A DNA stretch of 64,000 nt from contig NZ_JAPQNS010000002.1 of the NCBI RefSeq assembly GCF_028867935.1, positions 434,001 to 498,000 of the forward strand, read 5' to 3'. The DNA comes from Flavobacterium sp. SUN052 (lineage in GTDB: Bacteria > Bacteroidota > Bacteroidia > Flavobacteriales > Flavobacteriaceae). Shown one piece after another: positions 16,852-25,100 of the stretch. Position numbers and translations under genes: made by a program. A model generated the notes under the pieces. That model was not told the DNA's origin. It saw nothing but the letters and a program-made list of their open reading frames with translations, and did not search any database. How positions within the stretch are numbered: position 1 is the first letter of the stretch; every line of letters starts with the position of its first letter.

Positions 16852-17334
16852 ATGAAACGTAATTTTCTCTTCTGTGTCTTGTTGCTCGGTGCATTTGCCT
16901 CTTGTAAGCAGTCGGGTAGCGGTGTTGACGTTGACATTGATCCTCGTGATCAGTATGTAGGCACGTATCAGGGGGGCTACAGTGGTCAAATCACTACTGG
17001 CTCCTTTGTATCTTCGATTTTCTCTGGTTCTGCTATTATTACGGTGGCCAAGGCTGCGGCTCCCAAGGAAGTAACATTGACGTTTGTCTATAACAAAGGA
17101 CAAGCCTTCGAAAACACCGAAAAACTGACGGCTGAGCTAACCGACCGGAAGTTTGTAATTATCGATAAGCGAAATGAGACCGTAACGCTGGGGCCCTCAA
17201 CCTATGAGTTACCGTACACGGCATCGGGCGAGTTTACTGAAAAAAGCCAGATTGCTATGACAACGAGCGCCGAAATTGAACGGGGCGGAACCATACTTAA
17301 AAAAGTTGCCGGCATCACTGGCGAAAAAAAGTAA
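16852..17334 (+). CDS. Hypothetical lipoprotein
   Basis: 160 residues. The signal peptide ends in a lipobox (LGAFASC, Cys18). The mature part is predicted all-beta: a GTYQGGYSG strand pair, alternating Thr/Val strands, and a final KKVAGITGEKK. I do not recognise the family. It resembles the many small calycin- or lipocalin-like surface lipoproteins of Bacteroidota in size only. It is followed by a bidirectional terminator shared with the convergent receiver gene. Confidence 0.7.
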   Translation: MKRNFLFCVLLLGAFASCKQSGSGVDVDIDPRDQYVGTYQGGYSGQITTGSFVSSIFSGSAIITVAKAAAPKEVTLTFVYNKGQAFENTEKLTAELTDRKFVIIDKRNETVTLGPSTYELPYTASGEFTEKSQIAMTTSAEIERGGTILKKVAGITGEKK

Positions 17335-17370
17335 GTCTGGTCCAATAGCCTTGCTACGCACCCTTTATAA

Positions 17371-17417
17371 AATCGAAAAAGCCCCGTCTGAGAGCATCAG
17401 ACGGGGCTTTTTCGATT
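17371..17417. terminator. Bidirectional terminator between convergent genes
   Basis: A perfect 21-base inverted repeat (17371-17391 and 17397-17417) surrounds a 5-base loop (GAGCA). Each arm carries GCCCCGTCTGA and an A5 or T5 run, so it can end transcription of the lipoprotein gene and of the receiver gene on the other strand. Confidence 0.92.
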
Positions 17418-17444
17418 ACTGTTGGTTCTCAACAGGTGATCAAC

Positions 17445-17855
17445 TTATTGATTTGAGCAGGATTCACACACAACCCGGCCCTGCATGATCGTATCGGCCA
17501 ACATATCGTAAGTAGCCGGTTTGGTTAAAAAGGCGCAAGCGCCAAGTTTTTCGCTTCGTTCTTTGTCGATGGGTTCACTTGAGGTGGTGAGAATGGCCAC
17601 AGGTACTTCTTTCCATTCCTGATATTGTTTGATAGCCTGTAGCGTATCAAAGCCATTAATGCGAGGCATATTGAGGTCCAACAAAACCAGATCGGGAAGT
17701 GATTCGGAGGAACCGCGACGGATATGATTCAGGAGTTCTTCGCCATCCTCAAAACAAACCAATTTAGACTCGGAAAAATGCTGTTGAAACGTCAACTTTG
17801 CAAAAAACCGATCGTCTTCGTCATCATCGACCAAATAGATCAGGGAAGAATTCAT
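17445..17855 (-). CDS. Single-domain response regulator (receiver only)
   Basis: 136 residues forming one receiver domain. The acidic pocket is DDDEDD (residues 10-15), the phosphoacceptor is Asp60 in LVLLDLNMPRINGF, the switch threonine lies in ILTTSSEP, and the conserved lysine in FLTKPATY. There is no output domain. Proteins of this Rcp1/CheY-like kind are abundant in Cytophagales and pass phosphate between kinases or act through protein contacts. No histidine kinase is adjacent. It is divergent from the serine hydrolase gene, with a 129-base AT-rich spacer between starts. Confidence 0.85.
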   Translation of the reverse strand: MNSSLIYLVDDDEDDRFFAKLTFQQHFSESKLVCFEDGEELLNHIRRGSSESLPDLVLLDLNMPRINGFDTLQAIKQYQEWKEVPVAILTTSSEPIDKERSEKLGACAFLTKPATYDMLADTIMQGRVVCESCSNQ

Positions 17856-17984
17856 TCGTTTGGGTTAGTTCGATTAAGTAACGAAGCACGCACCTAAAAG
17901 ATTCTATAATTCAGTCTTTAGTGCTTGAATTTAGTCTCATTATTACCCCATTTAATTAACTATCACTCCCTTAAATCTTATTTT

Positions 17985-19289
17985 ATGCGTCTTTTAATCT
18001 TATTTTTATTCCTACCCCTCTCCTACGCCTTACAGGCTCAGAAGATTAATCCGTCTGCTTTACAGGAAGCCCGGCCCGAAACCGTGGGAATAAGCAGCGA
18101 ACGCTTGCAACGGATAGACCGGGTTATGCAGATGTACGTTGACAGTGGTCGGCAGGCGGGGGTAGCTGTGTTAGTAGCCCGGAATGGCAAAATTGTCCAA
18201 CATAAAGCCTACGGATACGACAATCTGGCCCAGAAAACTCCCCTTAAGCGCGATGCTATCTTCAGAATTGCCTCCCAGACCAAAGCTATTACCAGTATGG
18301 GTGTGCTAATCTTATTTGAAGAAGGGAAGCTTCTGCTCGATGACCCTATCTCAAAATACATTCCGTCGTTCAAAACCATGACGGTACTGGACAAATTCAA
18401 CGAGAAAGACACCTCTTTCACGACAATTCCGGCCAAACGGGACATCACCATCAGGCAGTTGCTCACGCACACGTCGGGCATTGGCTACCCGACTATTGGT
18501 ACTAAAGAAGCCAACGCTATTTATGCCAAATACAGAATCCCAAGCGGCATTGGAACCCCCAACGAGAACCTCGCTGATGCGATTGACCGCCTGGCTAAAC
18601 TACCGCTGTTGAGCCAACCCGGCGAACGCTGGACCTACAGCCTGAGTATTGATGTACTTGGCCGACTCATAGAAGTAGTGTCGGGGCAGACCCTCGACCA
18701 GTTTTTGCGGGCACGAATTTTTGAACCGCTCGGCATGAACGACACATTCTTTTATTTGCCCGCTCCCAAACACAGCCGCCTAACGACTTTATATACGGAA
18801 GATGCGAACAAAAAAACCATTGCCTATCCGGCTCAGGCGGGCATGGATCAGAATTATCCCAATAAGCCGGGCAAGTTTTACGCTGGCGGAGCAGGCTTGT
18901 CATCGACGCTGCTCGACTACGCGATTTTCCTGCAAATGGTGATGAACGGGGGAGAATATAATGGCAAGCGCATTCTCAGCCCAACCACTATCAGACTGGC
19001 ACTGATGAATCAAATTGGGGATTTAAACGTGGGTACCAACAAATTTGGGCTTGGCTTTAGTTTGGGTACGGCCAAAAGTGCCGCTCGTTTACCCGTCTCG
19101 GAAGGAGTTTTTGAGTGGGGTGGTTATTTCGGAACCAGCTACTGGGGCGATCCCAAAGAGGGAATCGTGGCGCTGATCTATACCCAAAAAGTCCCTAATT
19201 CTTACGGCGACCTAGGCGACAAGTTTCGGGTGCTGGTGTATCAGGCCATTACCGAATTGAAAAATTCGGGGCATGTAAATGAAGACTAG
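17985..19289 (+). CDS. Beta-lactamase-fold serine hydrolase
   Basis: 434 residues from ATG 17985, which gives a clean signal peptide (MRLLILFLFLPLSYALQAQ). The class C beta-lactamase/PBP4* family is shown by FRIASQTKAITSMG with catalytic Ser97 and Lys100, LLTHTSGIGY, and the later FEWGGYFGTSYWGDP block. The usual YxN motif is read as Tyr-Ser-Leu in WTYSLSIDVLG, so the asparagine is missing. Many relatives are esterases or D-aminopeptidases rather than lactamases. It is secreted and monocistronic, ending 16 bases from the convergent esterase gene. Confidence 0.85.
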   Translation: MRLLILFLFLPLSYALQAQKINPSALQEARPETVGISSERLQRIDRVMQMYVDSGRQAGVAVLVARNGKIVQHKAYGYDNLAQKTPLKRDAIFRIASQTKAITSMGVLILFEEGKLLLDDPISKYIPSFKTMTVLDKFNEKDTSFTTIPAKRDITIRQLLTHTSGIGYPTIGTKEANAIYAKYRIPSGIGTPNENLADAIDRLAKLPLLSQPGERWTYSLSIDVLGRLIEVVSGQTLDQFLRARIFEPLGMNDTFFYLPAPKHSRLTTLYTEDANKKTIAYPAQAGMDQNYPNKPGKFYAGGAGLSSTLLDYAIFLQMVMNGGEYNGKRILSPTTIRLALMNQIGDLNVGTNKFGLGFSLGTAKSAARLPVSEGVFEWGGYFGTSYWGDPKEGIVALIYTQKVPNSYGDLGDKFRVLVYQAITELKNSGHVNED

Positions 19290-19305
19290 TAAGGTTTCGG
19301 TTTAG

Positions 19306-20178
19306 CTATAATTTGCCGTTTACCAACGCCAGTAGATCCCGATAAATAATGTTGCGTTTCCAGAAAAGCTGCGTCACCATGGGCACGTGTTTTTTGCCGG
19401 GTAACTCCCGGTATTGCGTTTTCACACCCACCGATTGCAGCTTTTCGTGGAATGCTTTTGTTCCCGAAATAATGCTTGGGTAGGTACGCTCGCCGGTATA
19501 CAACAGCATGGGAGGAAGGCCAGCCCGCACTTTAAACAGGGGCGACGCGGCTTTCCACCCAGCTGGGTCTTTGCCAAATGGGGCGAGGTATTTCTTATCA
19601 TCGGGGTACTCCATTTTCAGCAGATAATCATACATGTTGATACCCGCCGGATCATCCAGAATTGCCCCTTTAACAGGATTCTTGGCCATACCAATTCCGG
19701 TAAATAACTCATTTTCGGTAGCCAGAAGCGCGGCAAGCCCTCCCCCGGCAGAATGCCCCATCACGTAAATGCGGTTGGGATCGCCCCCGTACTCGCCGAT
19801 GTGCTGCGAAGTCCACTGCACAGCGTGGGCGCAATCGTTGGCCATGGCAGGCACCATCACATTGGGCGACAATCTGTAGTTGATAATAACGGCTATGAAG
19901 CCTTGTTTGGCTAACCGCCGACCAATGAACCAGTAAATATTTTTGCTGCCGCTATCCCAGTTGCCGCCATGAATAAACACGACCACGGGTAAGGGCGTTT
20001 GAGGTTTCCGGTTCGGCGCGTATACGTCGAGCAGGTGCCGCTCCGGGTCGGCTTTAACAGTCGAACTGGCGGAGATGTACGAAATATTTTTGGTGCGGTG
20101 ACTGGCGTGGATGAGGTTGCTGGCGAGAGAAATCAAAACAAAAACTAGAATTCGGGTAACGTGAATGGAGTAAAGCAT
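19306..20178 (-). CDS. Exported alpha/beta-hydrolase (carboxylesterase-like)
   Basis: 290 residues with a signal peptide (ILVFVLISLASNLIHA). The HSL/BD-FAE-type esterase fold is indicated by the oxyanion motif VVFIHGGNWDSG, the nucleophile elbow GHSAGGG, a later acid in the LLYTGERTYPS region, and the catalytic histidine in GKKHVPM. It probably hydrolyses ester bonds of small acylated or glycan substrates in the periplasm. The gene stands alone, with 72 bases between its start and the PIN-like gene's stop. No specific substrate can be named. Confidence 0.82.
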   Translation of the reverse strand: MLYSIHVTRILVFVLISLASNLIHASHRTKNISYISASSTVKADPERHLLDVYAPNRKPQTPLPVVVFIHGGNWDSGSKNIYWFIGRRLAKQGFIAVIINYRLSPNVMVPAMANDCAHAVQWTSQHIGEYGGDPNRIYVMGHSAGGGLAALLATENELFTGIGMAKNPVKGAILDDPAGINMYDYLLKMEYPDDKKYLAPFGKDPAGWKAASPLFKVRAGLPPMLLYTGERTYPSIISGTKAFHEKLQSVGVKTQYRELPGKKHVPMVTQLFWKRNIIYRDLLALVNGKL

Positions 20179-20250
20179 GAAGTGCTGAAAAAGAATACAC
20201 TATACATACTCCGTTGTAAGGGTTAAGGTTTCGGAAGTAACCCGTTTGAT

Positions 20251-20706
20251 TTATACCATCAAGTTTTCGTAATCGATTTCTTCGGGCCGGGCTACGGCGC
20301 AGGCCTGAATACCCTCATGTTTTGGGTGATTGTTAACCGCATCCCGAAATGCCTTATCAATGATGATTGCCATTTTCCGGTTCGAGAGCAGAATTGCTTT
20401 CAGGTGCCAGTAGTCTTTATTGAGTTTCTGGCATTTCTCATCCAGCTTCTTCTTAAACGTCAGCGCTTTCAGTTCTTCAGCCGAAAATTTTATGATGCGC
20501 CCGTCCACAGTCAATTTGTTGACGATAGTGATAATACTCTGTCCAAAATTACCCTGATTACTCGCCAGGTATTCACTGAGGAGTTTTTGGGTTAACACCA
20601 GATGCCCCTCGCTAAACAGCCAGTCCATCAATTTTCGGTATTCAGGGTCGGCAGGGTTCTTGAAATTCTTAGCGACGTTATTGTCAACGAACAGGTCTTT
20701 TATCAT
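20251..20706 (-). CDS. PIN-like nuclease domain protein, partner of the adjacent ATPase
   Basis: 151 residues. I read it as a PIN-like nuclease from its spacing of acidic residues: Asp8 in LFVDNNV, Glu45 in LLSEYL, Asp98 in NKDYWHLKAILL, and Asp117 in MAIIIDKAF. These are the positions of metal ligands in PIN domains (first strand, second helix, fourth helix start, and the strand after it). No better family comes to mind. Its ATG overlaps the stop of the upstream ATPase gene in an ATGA, so the two are translationally coupled. The pair is AT-richer than its neighbours. A toxin, tRNA-nuclease or phage-defence effector gated by the ATPase is the obvious hypothesis. Confidence 0.6.
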   Translation of the reverse strand: MIKDLFVDNNVAKNFKNPADPEYRKLMDWLFSEGHLVLTQKLLSEYLASNQGNFGQSIITIVNKLTVDGRIIKFSAEELKALTFKKKLDEKCQKLNKDYWHLKAILLSNRKMAIIIDKAFRDAVNNHPKHEGIQACAVARPEEIDYENLMV

Positions 20707-21965
20707 CCGATGGCACTCATTGCGATATTCATGGCATCAATCCCGTACGTATCGAAAAAGCCTTGTGGTGCGCCTTTAACTTGCCCATCGGATGCAAACT
20801 CCACATCATGCACTGTACTTTTTACGCCATCATTTTCAAAGTATAGTACGCGCACGTCTTCCGGTTTCAGCTCACCCGTCACCAGCAATAACCGAATTCG
20901 ATTAAGCAGATATTCGCTGTGCGTTTCGATAATGTATTGCTTCTGAGTTCGCTTGATTTGGTTAGCTAAATAGTTACCAAACGTTGCCTGAATTTTAGGG
21001 TGCAAGTGAATTTCTGGCTGCGAAACAGCGAGGCATGAATGGTCGGATAACTGAAGGTCCGCTACGATAATAGGGAGGAATTGGCTGATTCCGAAACCAA
21101 CATCTGTGAGAGATGAATATTGAGAATTTGGATGCGTTTTTACATTTAGTTCGAAACGACCTCCTTTCATTTTAGTCATTTGAATAGAACTAAGTAAAGC
21201 CATTTCCTGAAGTAAGCTTGTTAATTCATCAAACATTTGACCATTAGTCTCTTTCCATTCAATGATCTGATCTGTGTATCCTAATCCTTCACTCGATATT
21301 TTCCCTGACTTTGGCTTTTGATAATATGTCCTTGAAGGGGCTTCACGGAATGCCCCAATATAATTAAAACCAGGGTCTACGAATCTCTGAAAATAATCAT
21401 TTGAATCTATAAGCTCTTTAACAGCTCCGTACCACTTGTGTTTATCTTTAATATCTTGCAAGGAATCCAATCTATACTTTTTTACCTCATGAGCGTCTGT
21501 CTTCCAGTCAGATATATAAGATGCCGTCAAATCATAAACCCCATTCTCACTGGATTTTATGAAGATATTCTGTCCGGCAATATCACTTACAGTAATGTGA
21601 TCAATCGTTGGTAACTCATTTTGACTATTAAATTTCCAAACTGATTCAATAATCCTTATCTCTTCTCCCCCAACTAAATTTATACCGTTAGTATCGTAGT
21701 CCCATGATGTAGCTAAATTTAAATAAATGAGTTTTTCCTTTACCCTCGCATACACCATTTCCTCAAAGCTTCCCATGTTCACATATTTCCCATTTGGCGA
21801 TAGGTAAAACGGAAATTGCTCCGTTTGCAACACCGCTAGAATCGCGTTGATAAGCGAGCTCTTACCGCTGCTATTAGCTCCCGTCAGCAGAGTTATAGGT
21901 GCAAATTTGACGTCGAGTTCTTCGAAGCATTTGAAATTTTTAAGGCCGAGCGAATTAATCAGCAT
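20703..21965 (-). CDS. AAA/ABC-type ATPase of the OLD-like DUF3696 group
   Basis: 420 residues from ATG 21965. The N terminus INSLGLKNFKCFEELDV is the classic first strand of SMC/OLD-like ATPases. The Walker A motif is GANSSGKS (29-36). The C-terminal half has the Walker B region VSQPEIHLHP and an ETHSEYLL switch. The end, GAPQGFFDTYGIDAMN, matches DUF3696. In relatives the Walker B reads E-Q/E-P-E, whereas here the first acid is Ser315 with Glu318 kept. The insertion between motifs (about residues 60-290) is AT-rich and carries YIGAFREAPSRTYY. Such ATPases often work with a nuclease encoded next door, here the PIN-like protein. Confidence 0.82.
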   Translation of the reverse strand: MLINSLGLKNFKCFEELDVKFAPITLLTGANSSGKSSLINAILAVLQTEQFPFYLSPNGKYVNMGSFEEMVYARVKEKLIYLNLATSWDYDTNGINLVGGEEIRIIESVWKFNSQNELPTIDHITVSDIAGQNIFIKSSENGVYDLTASYISDWKTDAHEVKKYRLDSLQDIKDKHKWYGAVKELIDSNDYFQRFVDPGFNYIGAFREAPSRTYYQKPKSGKISSEGLGYTDQIIEWKETNGQMFDELTSLLQEMALLSSIQMTKMKGGRFELNVKTHPNSQYSSLTDVGFGISQFLPIIVADLQLSDHSCLAVSQPEIHLHPKIQATFGNYLANQIKRTQKQYIIETHSEYLLNRIRLLLVTGELKPEDVRVLYFENDGVKSTVHDVEFASDGQVKGAPQGFFDTYGIDAMNIAMSAIG

Positions 21966-22038
21966 GGTTCTGTCTGCAAAAAGCGAATGGGTAAATATAG
22001 CCATCTCCGCTATCTAGTGCGAATGGAGCATCAAAACA

Positions 22039-22068
22039 AAATGCCCGGCTCACTATGGCCGGGCATTT
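22039..22068. terminator. Terminator downstream of the 1268-residue surface protein
   Basis: AAATGCCCGGC (22039-22049) and GCCGGGCATTT (22058-22068) are perfect complements. The sequence continues CTACCTTCCTCTTT. This hairpin and tail recur, with small changes, after four other gene ends in the window (32424, 52432, 55172, 63568). Confidence 0.85.
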
Positions 22069-22127
22069 GCTACCTTCCTCTTTTTATGTACTCGTCTACT
22101 GTACTCACCATTCACTTACTCTTGAAC

Positions 22128-25100
22128 TCAGTTCGTAATTGTGCCCGTTACCGTACGGCTACAGCCGTTGGCATCCGTCACCGTGATCGTGTACGGACCC
22201 GCCTTGTCGATGGGGAACACCCCTGTCTGGTTCTCCAGCACCGTCCGTAGCTCAAAACCATTGATCCGGTCAATGATAATCTTGCGCTCGTAGCGGCCGT
22301 TGCTGCCTCCACCAAACACCTGATAGCTCAGACCAGCACCCACCGGAACCGTAATCACCGGGCCCGCCGGGTTCACATTCGCACTTTCGGGGAAGGCTAT
22401 CGTCACTGTCGGTAAGGGATTCACCGTTACGTTCACCGCCGTCGAGGTGGCCGAGGCACAACCGTCGGCCTGAATCACCAGCACATAACTCCCCGCCTGA
22501 GACTGGGTCAAGCCACCCAGCGACAACACCGGCGTCTGCTGGGCCGCCCCCAAGGACTGGCCATCTTTGTACCACTGGTAGCTCACCGTACCGTTCACCG
22601 TAGCAGACACCGACACCCCACCGCCTTCGCACACCACCAGGCTGCTGGCCGACAAGACCGGAGCCGACAAGGGGGCCGGGTTGGTCACGCTCACCGTTAC
22701 CGTAGCCGTACCCGAACAGCCAGCGGCTGAGGTGGCCGTTACGGTATAGGGGCCGCTGGTGTTCACGCTGATAGCAGGGGTGGCGGCACTGGTGTTCCAG
22801 CGGTAGCTTCCCCCGACACCCGCCCCCGACGCCGTCAGCACGGCCGAGCTGCCAGGGCAAAGGACTAAGCCTGGATTGGGCGTAATGGCGGCCGTTATAG
22901 AAGGGTTGACGGTGACAGCCACCGGAGCCGATACCACCGTACAATTGTTGGCATCAGTCACTTTTACCCTGTACGTCTGGGTGCTGGCAGGTTGTACCAG
23001 TGCTGTACCATTCTGATTGTTCTGACTCACTGGGGTTGGACTCCATACATATTGGTAGGGGCTCAGACTCGCATCCAGACTGGGTTGGGCCTGAAAATTA
23101 ACCTGCGTACCCAGCGTGAGCGACTGCCCCACGCAAATGGCTACATTTCCTCCCGTTATTGTCACGGTTGGGTTCGTGTTGATTTGCACCTGAATCGGAT
23201 TGGAGGGCAGACTGGTACCAGCCGTGGTCGAACAGGTAGCCGTAAGAGTATAGGCCCCCGGCAAGGTAAGCACCAGGAGGCCATTAGCGGGCGATACCGT
23301 GGTTGGGTTGGGGAAGTCGTCGGAGGCATAGGTATAGGCCAGGGTTCCGCTCGCACAGCCCGAGGTTGCCCCGACGGTGAGGGATATACCGGCACAGACG
23401 GTAGCCGCCCCCACAGCCGCAATAACTGGCGGACTCGGTAGTGCCGCCGTTGTCACGCTCACAGCGGCACTCGCCGTAGCCGAACACTGCCCCGTTACGC
23501 CCGTCACCGAGAGCGTGGTGGCACTCGTGACATTCGTCAGTACCAGCGGGTTGGCCGTTGAGCCGTCGCTCCAGGTGTAGGTAGTTGCCCCCGATGCCGT
23601 TAACGTGACGCTACCGCCGGAGGTGATAGTCTGCGACGAGGGTGTAGCCGAAACCGTCAGCGAGCAAAGCGGGCAGCTTCCTAGGGTCACGGTAATGTCA
23701 GTGCAGGCACTATTTTCCGTGTTGACCTCCCAACCGCTGACAGGAATCGCTTCAGCCGTACCTGAGGTTCCATTGCGGTATCGACTGCTGTACGAATTCG
23801 TTGTCGTATTGTAATAAACAATAGACCAAAAACTTACCACCTCCGGGGGATTGGAATATGTCGAGAACAATAGATACGAATTATCGGTGATGCTCTTTAG
23901 CGCTCGAACAATGGTATTGTCTCCATATTGCCAGCTAGGCAGCGCACTGTCTACATACGTTCCATTGACCTCAGAGCACCCACCCACTACACAAACTGAA
24001 ACCGCCGATGGGGCCGCCGTTACACTCACAGCCGCGCTGGCTGTACCAGAGCAAGTCCCCGTTGTTCCTGTGACGGAAAGCGTAGTAGCACTCGTGACGT
24101 TGGTCAGTACCAGCGGGTTGGCCGTTGAACCATTGCTCCATTTGTAGCTGTCCGCTCCAGACGCCGTGAGCGTGACGCTGCTGCCCGAGGTGATGGTGGC
24201 CGACGAGGGGCTAATGCTTACGCTTGGGCCACTACCCAATGGGCCACACATGGAGAACGTAGGGATTGGCTCAGGGCCGATGTCCCAGCCTGTACAGGGT
24301 AAGTTATTGATTGAACCGGCACTGCTACTTCCAATAAACTCCGTCTCATCCCTAATTTCCCATCGGTTTGATCCACTGCTCCAAAAAATATAGCAGATCG
24401 GCGCTGTAGTTTTTTTCCATTGAGGAGCACTATTCTGGGTTCCGTTTGGGGTGTACACACCATCAATATAGCCAACACTCCCCTGACTGGTAATGGTGAA
24501 GTTTTGGGGTGTTGAGGGTGCACATGGATTTGTGGCCGTCGTCACGCTCACAACCGCACTGGCTGTAGCCGAACACTGCCCCGTTACACCCGTTACGGAA
24601 AGCGTAGTGGCACTGGTTACGTTGGTCAACACCACACTTGAACTCTGAACCCCATTGCTCCAGGTATAGCTATCCGCCCCCGATGCGGTCAGCGTGACCG
24701 AGCCGCCGGAAGTAATGGTTTGAGAAGAAGGCGAGACACTGACAGTAGGACCGGAACCACCCACCAAACTCTGCCCACTACCCCCACTTAGTGTCGGGGT
24801 GCCACATCCCACAGTGACGACCCATCCCGTAGAAGGCACCAGGGTAGAGGATCCTGCTGCGGTGGCTAATTGGAACCCACCTTGCTGGGTATATAATTCC
24901 CAGACCGACCCCGTCCAGCGAATATAGTTCTGACCATCACTGTTGTCGTACCATTGCTGTATGCCATTATAGAGTCCGCTGGGGGTGTATGTACCATCGG
25001 CATAACAATCAGAGATACCCGTAACGGTAATGTTCTGCACTACCGGTGAACACGGCGAAGATGCCTGGGTCACGCTCACCGCGGCACTGGCCGTAGCCGA

